Assembly: GCF_002019645.1 (NCBI RefSeq)
Contig: NZ_KV917374.1
Location: 1,500,696-1,564,695, forward strand
Direction of reading: 5' to 3'
Length of the DNA stretch: 64,000 bases
Source: Litchfieldia alkalitelluris
Lineage (GTDB): Bacteria; Bacillota; Bacilli; Bacillales; Bacillaceae_L
The notes under the pieces were generated by a model. The model was not told the origin of the DNA and did no database searches. It saw only the letters and a list, made by a program, of their open reading frames with translations. Shown piece by piece: positions 43,855 through 52,842 of the stretch. Numbering within the stretch: the stretch's first letter is position 1; each line of letters opens with the position of its first letter. A program made the translations under genes and the position numbers.

Positions 43855-43946
43855 ACTAGGGGAGCTATTTCAAATTGGCTGAGACTAAAGGGAGACCTTT
43901 TAAACCCTTTGAACCTGATCTGCATAACTGCAGCGGAGGGAAGTGT
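43855..43946 (+). ncRNA. TPP riboswitch (THI element)
   Basis: All conserved blocks are present: GGGGAGC near 43859, GGCTGAGA (43877), CCCTTTGAACCTGATCTG (43905), ATAACTGCAGCGGAGGGAAG (43924). The variable arm AAAGGGAGACCTTTT lies between. It senses thiamine pyrophosphate and, with the downstream terminator, controls the operon that follows. Confidence 0.97.
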
Positions 43947-43981
43947 GTACTGTTTTTAGGATATTTTAATTGTTCTAGCTC

Positions 43982-44015
43982 AGCCACTTTCTAAATCGAA
44001 AGTGGCTTTAATTTA
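43982..44015 (+). terminator. Terminator of the TPP riboswitch
   Basis: AGCCACTTTC and GAAAGTGGCT form a perfect 10-bp stem with a 6-base loop, followed by TTAATTT, 45 bp before the first start codon. Confidence 0.88.
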
Positions 44016-44060
44016 TGAGAAAAAGAGTTCTGTGTTTCATTTCAACAAGGAGTGAGTCAT

Positions 44061-45173
44061 TTGCAAAATGATTATAAAAACATAAAGCAATTAGTAAAGA
44101 ATTTTATTGAAGAGGGTGAAAACCTAAACGAGCGATTTTCAGTGGTTGCCAAGGAACTGTTTACATATCAATATCAAAACAATCCAGCATATCGGAAGTT
44201 CTGTCGAAAGAGGAGAATAACTCCTGTAAGTATTAATTCGTTCTCTGATATTCCGCCGGTGCCAATAACTGCCTTTAAAGAAGCTAATTTAGCGTGTTCA
44301 TCGATTGAAGACGCAGAAGCTGTTTTTATGACAAGTGGAACGACAAATCCTGAAAAGAGAGGAAAAAACATCCATAAGGATTTAGAGATTTACAACCTGT
44401 CGATGAAATCTTACTTTAAAAAATGTGTCGTCCCGGATGTTGACCGGATAAAGATGATAATTTTATTCCCTACAAGAGAACAAATGCCCAATTCATCTTT
44501 AGCTCATTATCTTGATTTGGCGATAACAGAATTTGGAACTTCTGATAGTGATTATGTTGTGTCACAGGAAGGATTAGATACCGAAAAGCTAAAGAGTATT
44601 CTTTTAGATGCAGAACAGATAAATGAGCCCATTTGTATACTTGGTGCTACCTTCTCATTTATACAATTTTTAGATGATTGTCTGGAAAAAGGAATGAAAT
44701 TCAATCTTCCCAAAGGGAGTCGGATTATGGAAACTGGGGGTTCCAAAGGTCGAACTAGAAGTATGGATCCTCTTGAGCTTAGAAAGAAATTAGCTGACCT
44801 ATTTTCGATTCCTGACTATGCTTGTGGAAATATGTATGGAATGACAGAGCTGAGCTCTCAAATGTATAACCAGAATTTTAGGCATCATTACTTAGGTGAA
44901 CAGGCTCCTTCCTTTAGTAAGCCTCCACATTGGGTAAAAACGTTAATTGTCGATCCGGAAACAATGCTTGAAAAACCTGAAGGAGAAAGAGGCATTATCG
45001 TCCATTACGACCTTGCGAATATTAACTCAGTTCTTGCAATCATGACAGAGGATCTTGGCATAAAAGAGGGAGAAGGATTTCATTTACTTGGTCGTGCTGA
45101 AGGTGCTGAAGCAAAAGGCTGTTCATTAGCTATTGAACAATTTTTATCATCGACTAGAGAGGAACGTTCCTAA
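44061..45173 (+). CDS. LuxE-like acyl-protein synthetase
   Basis: 370-residue adenylate-forming enzyme of the LuxE family. ATP-binding loop VFMTSGTTNPEKRGK near residue 95; METGGSKGRTRSM and YGMTELSSQMYNQ (adenylate-binding) follow. LuxE activates a carboxylic acid as acyl-AMP and passes it to a cysteine or to LuxC. TTG 44061 is chosen: AAGGAG at 44047-44052 is 8 bases away, whereas GTG 44052 overlaps it. Stop and next start overlap (TAATG). Control by a TPP riboswitch and linkage to a thiamine-type importer suggest the acid is a thiamine-related carboxylate, not a fatty acid. That substrate is inferred. Confidence 0.85.
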   Translation: MQNDYKNIKQLVKNFIEEGENLNERFSVVAKELFTYQYQNNPAYRKFCRKRRITPVSINSFSDIPPVPITAFKEANLACSSIEDAEAVFMTSGTTNPEKRGKNIHKDLEIYNLSMKSYFKKCVVPDVDRIKMIILFPTREQMPNSSLAHYLDLAITEFGTSDSDYVVSQEGLDTEKLKSILLDAEQINEPICILGATFSFIQFLDDCLEKGMKFNLPKGSRIMETGGSKGRTRSMDPLELRKKLADLFSIPDYACGNMYGMTELSSQMYNQNFRHHYLGEQAPSFSKPPHWVKTLIVDPETMLEKPEGERGIIVHYDLANINSVLAIMTEDLGIKEGEGFHLLGRAEGAEAKGCSLAIEQFLSSTREERS

Positions 45174-46633
45174 TGGACTCTTTATATTCAGGATATTTTT
45201 TACCTGCAGATGTAGTAAATGACCTTAAATTCAAAACACTGTCATTTAAAAATGACAGGGGCCATGTGGAATTACAAGTGCCTGAGATGACAGAAACTCA
45301 GTTAAGTTCTGTGATGTTAACCTTAAAAAAACATCGACATGAGTATTTAAGTAAACTCCATACGAATGATTTGATTACAATCATTGATCAGGCGATTCAA
45401 AAATGGTTACATCCGAATTATGAACTAAGACAATTTGCGGAGGAAACACTTCCAATTATTACAGGCTATGATGCTGAAATGATCCGTTTGTTTTTATCGC
45501 GTTATTTGCGTACGTTTAGGAAGGAAAGGCTTCAAAGAATTGTAGAGGAGGATTTCTCAAATCCACTCGTGCTGGATGAGTTTCGACCACGTCGAGCAGG
45601 CGGACTTACGAGAGCTTATGGACCAGAACTTATTACACATATCTTTTCTGGAAATGTCCCAGGACTTCCACTATGGAGTTTAGTCTCAGGACTACTGGTT
45701 AAATCAGCAACACTAGGGAAGGTTTCATCCTCAGAACCTCTTTTTCCTGTGTTATTTTCAAAAACAATTGCTGAGATTGATCCTGATTTAGCGAAAACGA
45801 TAGCCATCACTTGGTGGCAAGGAGGAAATGAGTCAATCGAACAAACTGCCTTCAAACACTCACAAACAGTGGTTGCATACGGTGGAGAACGGACGATTCA
45901 ACAAATTTCAAAAAAAATACCCCCACACGTTCGTTTTGTCGAGCATGGGCACAAGGTAAGTTTTGGAGTGATTACAAAGGAATGCTTAACTGGAAGCTTA
46001 GCGTGGCAGAGTGCAGAGCGAGCTGCTAAGGATGCTTCATGGTTTGATCAACAAGGATGTTTGTCTCCCCATGTTTTTTATGTAGAAAAAGGAGGGCATT
46101 ATAGTCCGCGAGATTTTGCGAGACTACTTGCTCAGGAAATGTCCAATTTTGAACATAAGATGAACCGTGCTAACTTAACGCCAGATGAAACAAACGCCAT
46201 CCTCAAAGCTCGGTCAGATGTAGAATTTAAATCCTTTGCAAGTGATCGCATTGAATTATTAGCGAGTGAGGGTGGGACAAGCTGGACGGTCATCTATCGT
46301 GAAGATCAAGAGCAATTTCCATTTTCTTGCTTAAATCGTCTTGTCACAGTCATTCCAATTGATGATCTGAAAGAACTAAAAGAAAGGACTCTTTCAGTAC
46401 AACGGTTGATTCAAACCGTTGGCATAGCATGTCCACCACAAAAATTTCAATCACTCATACATATTTTAGGTGAGTGTGGTGTAAATCGTATTTGTTTCTT
46501 AGGTGAAATGCCACAACCTGAAGCTGGATGGCACCATGATGGGCGCTTTAATTTAGGAGATCTCGTCTACTGGTGTGATGTAGAGTCGTCGGTCGAAGCT
46601 CTTATGGATAAATTTGATCCATATCGCGACTAA
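45173..46633 (+). CDS. LuxC-like acyl-CoA/acyl-protein reductase
   Basis: 486-residue aldehyde-dehydrogenase-fold reductase of the LuxC family, usual length. NADPH-binding region PELITHIFSGNVPGLPLWSL, ITWWQGGNESIEQTAF, and the nucleophile region WFDQQGCLSPHVFYVEKGG with the catalytic Cys. LuxC reduces an activated acyl group to the aldehyde. The start ATG overlaps the LuxE stop, as in pairs working as a complex. No luxAB luciferase genes are here, so the pair is not for bioluminescence; an importer and an SDR follow in the operon. Confidence 0.88.
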   Translation: MDSLYSGYFLPADVVNDLKFKTLSFKNDRGHVELQVPEMTETQLSSVMLTLKKHRHEYLSKLHTNDLITIIDQAIQKWLHPNYELRQFAEETLPIITGYDAEMIRLFLSRYLRTFRKERLQRIVEEDFSNPLVLDEFRPRRAGGLTRAYGPELITHIFSGNVPGLPLWSLVSGLLVKSATLGKVSSSEPLFPVLFSKTIAEIDPDLAKTIAITWWQGGNESIEQTAFKHSQTVVAYGGERTIQQISKKIPPHVRFVEHGHKVSFGVITKECLTGSLAWQSAERAAKDASWFDQQGCLSPHVFYVEKGGHYSPRDFARLLAQEMSNFEHKMNRANLTPDETNAILKARSDVEFKSFASDRIELLASEGGTSWTVIYREDQEQFPFSCLNRLVTVIPIDDLKELKERTLSVQRLIQTVGIACPPQKFQSLIHILGECGVNRICFLGEMPQPEAGWHHDGRFNLGDLVYWCDVESSVEALMDKFDPYRD

Positions 46634-46651
46634 AAAATAGGAGTTAAAGAA

Positions 46652-47407
46652 ATGATGCCTTTAATCGAATTAAAAAACATAGAGTTAGAATTTGATGGTC
46701 AATCAATCTTCAAAGATTTAAGTCTTCAAGTGGAATCAAATGAATTTAATAGCATTATCGGAAAAAGCGGAACTGGTAAAACAACTTTAATTCGCATGAT
46801 TGCTGGTTTATTAGAACCTAACCGTGGATCTATCTATATCAATGGCAATGCTGTTAGTGAACCCAATAAAGAATTGGCTTATGTTTTTCAAAAACCGGTT
46901 CTACTAGAATGGCGTAATATATTAGAGAATGTCCTTCTACCAATAGAGCTGCAGAGAAAGATAAAAAGTACTGATATAAACCAGGCAAAAAAGGTATTGA
47001 AATTGGTTCACTTAGAAGAGGATGAGGAAAAGTATCCACATCAATGTTCTGGTGGGATGTTATCAAGAGTTGCGTTAGCAAGAGCACTTTTAACAAGTCC
47101 TAGCATTTTACTTATGGATGAACCTTTTGCAGCACTTGATTCAATCACAAAAGAACAACTTCAGTTTGAGCTGTCTCAGATTAGCAGTACCTTTCTTTCA
47201 ACCATTATTTTCATCACTCACGATATTCAAGAAGCAGTCTTTTTATCAGATCGTATCTTGTTGATAGGTGACCATAGCCCGACTACTAAAGTAAAAGAGT
47301 TTACGGTGCCATTTCAAAGGCCCCGACATAAAGATCTAAAATTTGAACCGGAATTTCAACAGCTTGTGAAACATATTCATGAAAGCTTAGAAATGGCTGA
47401 AGGATAA
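46652..47407 (+). CDS. ABC transporter ATPase (ThiZ/SsuB-like)
   Basis: 251-residue ATP-binding subunit: Walker A IIGKSGTGKTTLIRMIAG, Q-loop YVFQKPVLLEW, signature QCSGGMLSRVALARAL (unusual CSGGM) and Walker B ILLMDEPFAALD. It belongs to the nitrate/sulfonate/taurine/thiamine-precursor class of importers, as seen from the downstream NMT1-type binding protein. ATG 46652 follows ATAGGAGTTAAAGA. Together with the permease and lipoprotein it forms an importer in the TPP operon. Confidence 0.88.
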   Translation: MMPLIELKNIELEFDGQSIFKDLSLQVESNEFNSIIGKSGTGKTTLIRMIAGLLEPNRGSIYINGNAVSEPNKELAYVFQKPVLLEWRNILENVLLPIELQRKIKSTDINQAKKVLKLVHLEEDEEKYPHQCSGGMLSRVALARALLTSPSILLMDEPFAALDSITKEQLQFELSQISSTFLSTIIFITHDIQEAVFLSDRILLIGDHSPTTKVKEFTVPFQRPRHKDLKFEPEFQQLVKHIHESLEMAEG

Positions 47408-47414
47408 TAAAAAT

Positions 47415-48182
47415 ATGAAGCGTAGTTTATTATTTTCTATATTACTATTAATGATAGCCTTAGTTACTTGGGAGGTTACAGTAACAATTAAAGAGGTTCC
47501 GGAATTAATTTTGCCAAAACCGACTGTCATTGTTAAAAATTTACTTACCCATCTGATGAGTGGTTATTTATTGGTGCATGCCAAGGTTACGTTGCTGGAA
47601 ATTTTAGGGGGATTCATTATTGGTGCATTGGTTGGAATTGGATTAGGATTTGTCGTTTCACAGTCAAGCTTCATGAAAGAGGTTTTAAATCCCTACATTA
47701 TTGCTTCACAAGCAATGCCCAAGCTAGCATTAGCGCCGCTATTAACACTTTGGTTTGGTTATGGTCTTTTGCCTAAAATAGTTATTACTGCATTAATTAG
47801 CTTTTTTCCACTGTTTGAAAGTACTGTGGCAGGATTAGCGTATATTGATAAGGATAAATTAGCGTTATTTAAATCGTTACGTGCGACTTCTTTTCAAATC
47901 TTAATGAAACTTAGGCTTCCAACAGCTATACCTTATTTAATGTCTGGTTTAAGAGTTGCCATTGTTTTGAGTGTCGTTGGGGCCACAGTTAGTGAATTTA
48001 TTGGAGCAAATCAAGGGTTAGGAGCTGTGATTACTACGGCGATGGGGATGATGGATACACCATTGATGTTTTCAGCCTTTATTTTATTAACCATTATAGG
48101 AATATTACTTTATCAAAGTATATCTTTGATTGAAGACCTATTTTTAAAAAAGTATTATCATTCTAGGAGGAACGACGATTGA
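47415..48182 (+). CDS. ABC transporter permease (ThiX/SsuC-like)
   Basis: 255-residue BinPDT_comp-type permease with about six transmembrane helices. The coupling EAA loop is ALFKSLRATSFQILMKLRLPTAIPYLMSGL and TM regions contain GFIIGALVGIGLGFVVSQS and SVVGATVSEFIGANQGLG. It starts 7 bp after the ATPase and its TGA overlaps the TTG start of the binding protein. Likely imports a thiamine precursor, given the TPP riboswitch. Confidence 0.88.
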   Translation: MKRSLLFSILLLMIALVTWEVTVTIKEVPELILPKPTVIVKNLLTHLMSGYLLVHAKVTLLEILGGFIIGALVGIGLGFVVSQSSFMKEVLNPYIIASQAMPKLALAPLLTLWFGYGLLPKIVITALISFFPLFESTVAGLAYIDKDKLALFKSLRATSFQILMKLRLPTAIPYLMSGLRVAIVLSVVGATVSEFIGANQGLGAVITTAMGMMDTPLMFSAFILLTIIGILLYQSISLIEDLFLKKYYHSRRNDD

Positions 48183-49216
48183 ATCAGCCATTTTTTAGTA
48201 TAGTGATGATGATGATTTTCTTATTTGTAACGGGGTGTGGAACAAATGAAACAAATCCTGCACAAGAAAAAAAGGATACAGGAAACAATGAACAACCTTC
48301 TGAGGTAGAACAGCTCAAAATGGCTTCATGGAGTAAGCCTATCGTGGAGCAAAGTAATTTATACTTAGCTGAAGAAAAAGGCTGGTTTGAGGATGCTGGA
48401 ATTGACTTTGAATATGTTCCTGGTGCTGGCGGTGGTGATGCTGTAAAGAATATCATTGCAGGAAATGCAGATATTGCTTTTGCTAATGTAGAAGCGGTTT
48501 TACTTGCTGCTGAAAAGGGTGCAAAACTAAAGGTAGTTTACAATATTTACCCACACAACGTGTTTAATGTCGTTTCATTAAAGGAAACTGGAATTGAAAC
48601 GGTGGATGATTTAAAAGGGAAGGATATAGGTGTATATAGCTTTACAAGTGGTACATATCAAAATCTCCAGGTATTATTATCATCAGCGGGATTGACTGAG
48701 GAAGACGTTAATATTATTGAAACAGGTGTATTGAATTTTGGTCCCTTAATGAACAATCAGGTGATAGCTACAGCTGCTACTGATACCGGATTATATGACG
48801 CACAGCAAAAAGGTCTAGGTGAAGTAAACATTATTGAAGTAAAAGACGTGTTAAATACGCCTTCGGATGTGTTTGTTGTCACTGAGGAAACATTCAATGA
48901 AAAGCGCGAGCTATTAGTAAAGTTTCTTCAAGTCTATCGTGACAGTGCAAAATACATGATGGAACACCCAGAGGAAGCAGCAAAAATAGCAGTTGATACA
49001 GCAATTGATGGACAAAATGAAGAGAGAAATGCGGAGATTATTAAGATTAGGAATAAGACATCAATAGATGATGAAATGAATGAAAAGGGTCTTGGCTGGT
49101 TAAATATTGAGATTTTTAATCAGGTTGAAGACACCTATGTTGACATGGGACTGTTAAAAGCTCCTGTCGGAATTGAGCAAATTGTTACAAACGAACTAGT
49201 TGAAGAATTGAAGTAG
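48179..49216 (+). CDS. NMT1/ThiY-like substrate-binding lipoprotein
   Basis: 345-residue secreted lipoprotein: hydrophobic signal (FSIVMMMIFLFV) and lipobox VTGC near residue 20. The mature part is a periplasmic-binding fold of NMT1/THI5 type: LYLAEEKGWFEDAGIDFEYV, GNADIAFANVEAVLLAAEKG, DLKGKDIGVYSFTSGTYQNL. ThiY proteins of this class bind formylaminopyrimidine or related thiamine precursors. TTG 48179 follows TAGGAGGAACGAC and overlaps the permease stop. The ligand is not readable from sequence; the riboswitch makes a thiamine-related one likely. Confidence 0.88.
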   Translation: MNQPFFSIVMMMIFLFVTGCGTNETNPAQEKKDTGNNEQPSEVEQLKMASWSKPIVEQSNLYLAEEKGWFEDAGIDFEYVPGAGGGDAVKNIIAGNADIAFANVEAVLLAAEKGAKLKVVYNIYPHNVFNVVSLKETGIETVDDLKGKDIGVYSFTSGTYQNLQVLLSSAGLTEEDVNIIETGVLNFGPLMNNQVIATAATDTGLYDAQQKGLGEVNIIEVKDVLNTPSDVFVVTEETFNEKRELLVKFLQVYRDSAKYMMEHPEEAAKIAVDTAIDGQNEERNAEIIKIRNKTSIDDEMNEKGLGWLNIEIFNQVEDTYVDMGLLKAPVGIEQIVTNELVEELK

Positions 49217-49269
49217 TCGGCTCTTTACTAGGGAACACCAAATAAAACGGCTAAAAGTTGGAGGGAGCT

Positions 49270-50046
49270 ATGGATACTTCTTTAGCAGGAAGAGTTGTAT
49301 TAATAACCGGTTCTAGCCGCGGAATCGGGGCAGCCATTGCTGAGGCGTTTGCCCAGCAGGGTGCTCATCTCATCATTAATTATGTGAAAAGTGAGCAAAA
49401 GGCAAACGAATTTGCTCAATATTTAATAGAAAAATATAAAATTGATGTACTTGCTATTAAAGCAGATATTACTGATGAATTTTCGGTGAAAAAAATGATG
49501 GAAGAAATAGTTGATGAATTTGATACATTAGACATTCTTGTTAACAATGCCTTACACGGGTATACCTTTGACCCAGAAACGCGAAACAAGGCATGGGAGT
49601 TAAATTGGGAAGACTATCAACATCAATTGGATGGTTCTTTGAAGGGAACCTATCATGTGTGCAAATATGCGATCCCCATAATGAAAAGTAAAGGATTTGG
49701 TCGAATCATCAATATGACCACAAATCTCATTTACCGACCGGTCGTTCCTTATCATGATTATAATACAGCGAAAGGAGCTGTATTAACCTTTTCCCAAAAC
49801 TTAGCTTCTGATTTAGGTCCATTTGGAATAACAGTCAATTGCATTGCTCCGGGTCTTGTTTATCCAACGGATGCTAGTCGAAGAACAAAGGAAGAAATAA
49901 AAGAATCAATTAGGAGTGAGACCCCGTTACGACGAATTGCAAGGCCTGAGGATATTTCGGGCAGTGCCTTATTTTTTGCTAGTAATTGGGCTAATTTTAT
50001 TACAGGGCAAACGATAATTGTTGATGGTGGTTTTACGATGAAATAA
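49270..50046 (+). CDS. SDR-family oxidoreductase (FabG-like) in the TPP operon
   Basis: 258-residue short-chain dehydrogenase: TGSSRGIGAAIAEAFA, NNALHGYTF, catalytic region HDYNTAKGAVLTFSQNL and FITGQTIIVDGGF. The usual catalytic serine segment reads NMTTNLI, a small departure. ATG 49270 follows TTGGAGGGAGCT; the upstream TTG is part of this site. In this operon it could reduce the aldehyde made by LuxC to an alcohol, completing a carboxylate-to-alcohol reduction. This role is inferred from order alone. Confidence 0.82.
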   Translation: MDTSLAGRVVLITGSSRGIGAAIAEAFAQQGAHLIINYVKSEQKANEFAQYLIEKYKIDVLAIKADITDEFSVKKMMEEIVDEFDTLDILVNNALHGYTFDPETRNKAWELNWEDYQHQLDGSLKGTYHVCKYAIPIMKSKGFGRIINMTTNLIYRPVVPYHDYNTAKGAVLTFSQNLASDLGPFGITVNCIAPGLVYPTDASRRTKEEIKESIRSETPLRRIARPEDISGSALFFASNWANFITGQTIIVDGGFTMK

Positions 50047-50101
50047 CCAATGAATAAACTCATATAATCTTCTTAAAGGCACTTAAGAGAGGATGAGATA
50101 G

Positions 50102-50743
50102 ATGTTTATACAAGAAGAAAGAGACGCGGTATATAAGGCGATATACAACAGAAGAGACATAAGAAGTTTCCTATCCACTCCGGTTGAAGAAGAGAAGATA
50201 AATCGTTTGCTAAATGCTGCTCATCATGCTCCATCAGTCGGGTTTATGCAACCATGGAATTTTATCATTATTTCATCTGACGAAATAAAGGAAAAGCTAG
50301 CGTGGGCTGCAGATAAAGAAAGGCGTGCATTGGCTATACATTTCGAAGGTGATAGAGAGATGAAGTTCTTAGGACTAAAAGTTGAAGGGTTAAAACAAGC
50401 TCCTATCACCATCTGTGTCACATGTGATCCAACAAAAGGGGGATCACATGTTTTAGGTAGAAACTCCATTCCGGAAACAGATATTCTATCAACTGCATGT
50501 GCGATTCAGAATATGTGGCTTGCAGCATATGCTGAAGGACTGGCAATGGGGTGGGTCAGTTTTTATAAGAAAAATGATATCCGTGATATTTTAAACATTC
50601 CTCCACATATTGACCCGGTGGCTCTTATTTCGATTGGTTACACTGATTATTATCCTGACAAACCAATTCTAGAGACAGCAGACTGGGAAAAAAGGAGATC
50701 CCTAGGAAATTTGGTGTTTAATAACAAATGGACTGAAAAATAA
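50102..50743 (+). CDS. bluB: 5,6-dimethylbenzimidazole synthase (BluB)
   Basis: 213-residue nitroreductase-fold enzyme with BluB hallmarks: YNRRDIRSFL at the start, the block LLNAAHHAPSVGFMQPWNFI and AYAEGLAMGWVSFY. BluB fragments FMNH2 with oxygen to make the lower ligand of cobalamin. ATG 50102 follows AGAGGATGAG. It lies 55 bp after the SDR with no terminator between, so it may be the last gene of the TPP operon. No cobalamin riboswitch or cob genes are nearby; presumably it serves B12 salvage. Confidence 0.9.
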   Translation: MFIQEERDAVYKAIYNRRDIRSFLSTPVEEEKINRLLNAAHHAPSVGFMQPWNFIIISSDEIKEKLAWAADKERRALAIHFEGDREMKFLGLKVEGLKQAPITICVTCDPTKGGSHVLGRNSIPETDILSTACAIQNMWLAAYAEGLAMGWVSFYKKNDIRDILNIPPHIDPVALISIGYTDYYPDKPILETADWEKRRSLGNLVFNNKWTEK

Positions 50744-50839
50744 AAGTGACGGAAGAAAATCCCTATATATTTTAAGTTAACAAACCGTTTTTATATGATA
50801 TAATAAATCGACAATTACATTGAAATCCGCATCCAGCGG

Positions 50840-50872
50840 TGGAGGTTCTAGCTACCCTCTTTAAAAAACTAA
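50840..50872 (+). ncRNA. preQ1-I riboswitch
   Basis: GGAGGTTCTAGCTACCCTCT followed by TTAAAAAACTAA is the compact H-type pseudoknot of class I preQ1 riboswitches. It lies 60-90 bp upstream of queC. Confidence 0.95.
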
Positions 50873-50875
50873 GGA

Positions 50876-50912
50876 AAACAGGACTGCTTTCTTTAGTGGT
50901 GCTGTTTTTTTC
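50876..50912 (+). terminator. preQ1 riboswitch terminator
   Basis: AACAGGACT and AGTGGTGCTGTT (with mismatches) form the stem, followed by TTTTTTTC. It gives preQ1-dependent termination before queC. Confidence 0.75.
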
Positions 50913-50933
50913 TTGTGAGGAGATATGAAAAAA

Positions 50934-51593
50934 ATGAAAAATGAAAAAGCTGTTGTTGTATTTAGTGGAGGTCAAGATAGTACCACTTGCTTGTTTTGGG
51001 CAATGCAACAATTTAAAGAAGTAGAAGCAGTAACGTTTAATTATAATCAACGACACATTACTGAAATTGAATGTGCAAAAAATATAACTGAAGAACTAGG
51101 AATTAAGCATCATATTTTAGATATGTCACTTTTAAACCAACTCGCACCTAATGCATTAACAAGAGACGACATCGATGTTGAAGAAGGAAAAGAGGGAGAA
51201 TTGCCTTCTACCTTTGTACCTGGTCGAAATCTTTTATTTATGTCATTTGCGGGAGTTTTAGCTAGCCAAGTACATGCAAAGCATATTGTTACAGGCGTTT
51301 GTGAGACAGATTTTAGCGGATATCCTGATTGTCGTGATGTCTTTATTAAATCGTTGAATGTAACTCTAAATCTTTCAATGGATGAGCAATTTGTTATTCA
51401 TACACCTTTAATGTGGATCAATAAAGCAGAAACATGGGAAATGGCAGATGACCTTGGTGCGTTTGATTTTGTTCGAGAAAAGACGTTAACATGCTACAAC
51501 GGTATTGTTTCCGATGGTTGTGGTGAGTGTCCTGCGTGTAAGCTTCGTCAAAAAGGTCTTGATGATTACTTAGCGATTCGAAAGGAGCAATAA
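50934..51593 (+). CDS. queC: 7-cyano-7-deazaguanine synthase QueC
   Basis: 219-residue ATP-dependent enzyme that converts 7-carboxy-7-deazaguanine to preQ0. The PP-loop [14 protein letters not shown] is at the N terminus and the zinc site [13 protein letters not shown] at the C terminus. ATG 50934 is preferred since GAGGAG (50917-50922) is 11 bases away; ATG 50925 is only 2 bases from it. First gene after the preQ1 riboswitch. Confidence 0.95.
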   Translation: MKNEKAVVVFSGGQDSTTCLFWAMQQFKEVEAVTFNYNQRHITEIECAKNITEELGIKHHILDMSLLNQLAPNALTRDDIDVEEGKEGELPSTFVPGRNLLFMSFAGVLASQVHAKHIVTGVCETDFSGYPDCRDVFIKSLNVTLNLSMDEQFVIHTPLMWINKAETWEMADDLGAFDFVREKTLTCYNGIVSDGCGECPACKLRQKGLDDYLAIRKEQ

Positions 51594-51595
51594 GT

Positions 51596-52078
51596 ATGTA
51601 TGGATTCCGAATTGTCGATAAGCTTCAAAAAGTAGATGAGGATATCAAGCGCGAACAGTTAAAATATCATAACAAACGAGTGATGGTAAGTAAGGAATTT
51701 ACTTTTGATGCTGCACATCATTTACATGCTTATGAAGGTAAGTGTATGAACCTTCATGGTCATACGTATAAAGTTATTTTTGGTTTAAGTGGATTTGTAG
51801 ATGACCGTGGGTTGATGATTGATTTTGGTGATATTAAAGAAATTTGGAAAAAGGAAATTGAAATTTTCCTAGATCATCGTTATCTGAATGAGACATTACC
51901 ACCAATGAATACCACGGCAGAAAATATAGTTGTATGGATTTATGAAAAAATGAAAGAAGCGCTGAATCATGAGAATCGACAACAACAATATTTAGGAGCA
52001 AGAGTTGAGTTCGTTCGTCTCTATGAAACTCCTACGAGCTATGCGGAAGCAAGACGGGAGTGGATGGAAGTTGAGTAA
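51596..52078 (+). CDS. queD: 6-carboxytetrahydropterin synthase QueD
   Basis: 160-residue T-fold enzyme making 6-carboxy-5,6,7,8-tetrahydropterin from dihydroneopterin triphosphate. Zinc-binding histidines and catalytic Cys appear in FTFDAAHHLHAYEGKCMNLH followed by GHTYK. The product of GTP cyclohydrolase I (folE, downstream) is its substrate. ATG 51596 is 2 bp after the queC stop, with AAGGAG in the queC end. Confidence 0.94.
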   Translation: MYGFRIVDKLQKVDEDIKREQLKYHNKRVMVSKEFTFDAAHHLHAYEGKCMNLHGHTYKVIFGLSGFVDDRGLMIDFGDIKEIWKKEIEIFLDHRYLNETLPPMNTTAENIVVWIYEKMKEALNHENRQQQYLGARVEFVRLYETPTSYAEARREWMEVE

Positions 52079-52799
52079 AGTACCAGTAATGGAGATTTTT
52101 GGCCCGACGATTCAAGGTGAAGGAATGGTTATCGGTCAAAAAACAATGTTTGTTCGTACGGCGGGATGTGATTATTCTTGTTCATGGTGTGATTCTGCTT
52201 TTACATGGGATGGCAGTGGGAAGGATTTAATCAAGCAGATGGATGCTGATGAAATATGGGAAGAACTTGTTGAACTTGGGGGCAAGGGGTTTTCTTTTGT
52301 GACCATCTCAGGTGGGAATCCTGCTTTATTAAAAAATCTAAGTCATTTGATTGATATCTTAAAAGAAAACAAGATAAAAATTGGCTTAGAAACCCAAGGG
52401 AGTAAATGGCAAGATTGGTTTTTGAAAATTGATGAACTAACCATTTCACCAAAGCCACCAAGTTCCGGAATGGTGACTGATTTTGAAGCTTTAGATATGA
52501 TTATTAGTCGCGTAAAGTCTGGAGATTTCAATAGCCAGATGAGCTTAAAGGTGGTAGTCTTTAATGACGAGGATTACAGCTATGCGAAAAGCGTACATCT
52601 TCGCTATCCGGATGTCCCATTTTTCCTACAAGTAGGAAATGAAGATAATCAAACAACTGATAATGGACAACTTGTCGAACAGCTTTTGCAGAAATATGAA
52701 TGGTTAATTAATAAAGCAATGGATGATCATGAATTGAAAGATATAAAAGTGCTGCCACAGCTCCATACCTACATTTGGGGAAATAAACGCGGCGTTTAG
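52071..52799 (+). CDS. queE: 7-carboxy-7-deazaguanine synthase QueE
   Basis: 242-residue radical SAM enzyme with the QueE cluster motif CDYSCSWCDS (C-x3-C-x2-C) after the EIFGPTIQGEGMVIGQKTMF signature. TTG 52071 (MSKVPVMEIFG) matches the family N terminus and overlaps the queD stop by 8 bp; ATG 52089 is a shorter alternative. Third step-protein of the preQ0 pathway. No queF follows in the usual place. Confidence 0.94.
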   Translation: MSKVPVMEIFGPTIQGEGMVIGQKTMFVRTAGCDYSCSWCDSAFTWDGSGKDLIKQMDADEIWEELVELGGKGFSFVTISGGNPALLKNLSHLIDILKENKIKIGLETQGSKWQDWFLKIDELTISPKPPSSGMVTDFEALDMIISRVKSGDFNSQMSLKVVVFNDEDYSYAKSVHLRYPDVPFFLQVGNEDNQTTDNGQLVEQLLQKYEWLINKAMDDHELKDIKVLPQLHTYIWGNKRGV

Positions 52800-52842
52800 A
52801 CTCAGTAACGCTTTTTCTAAAAAATATATTGGTTTACCGGGA

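Noticed and set aside
44061-46633. Bioluminescence (lux) operon
   Set aside because: No luxA, luxB or luxD genes are present, and the pair is under a TPP riboswitch with a nutrient importer.
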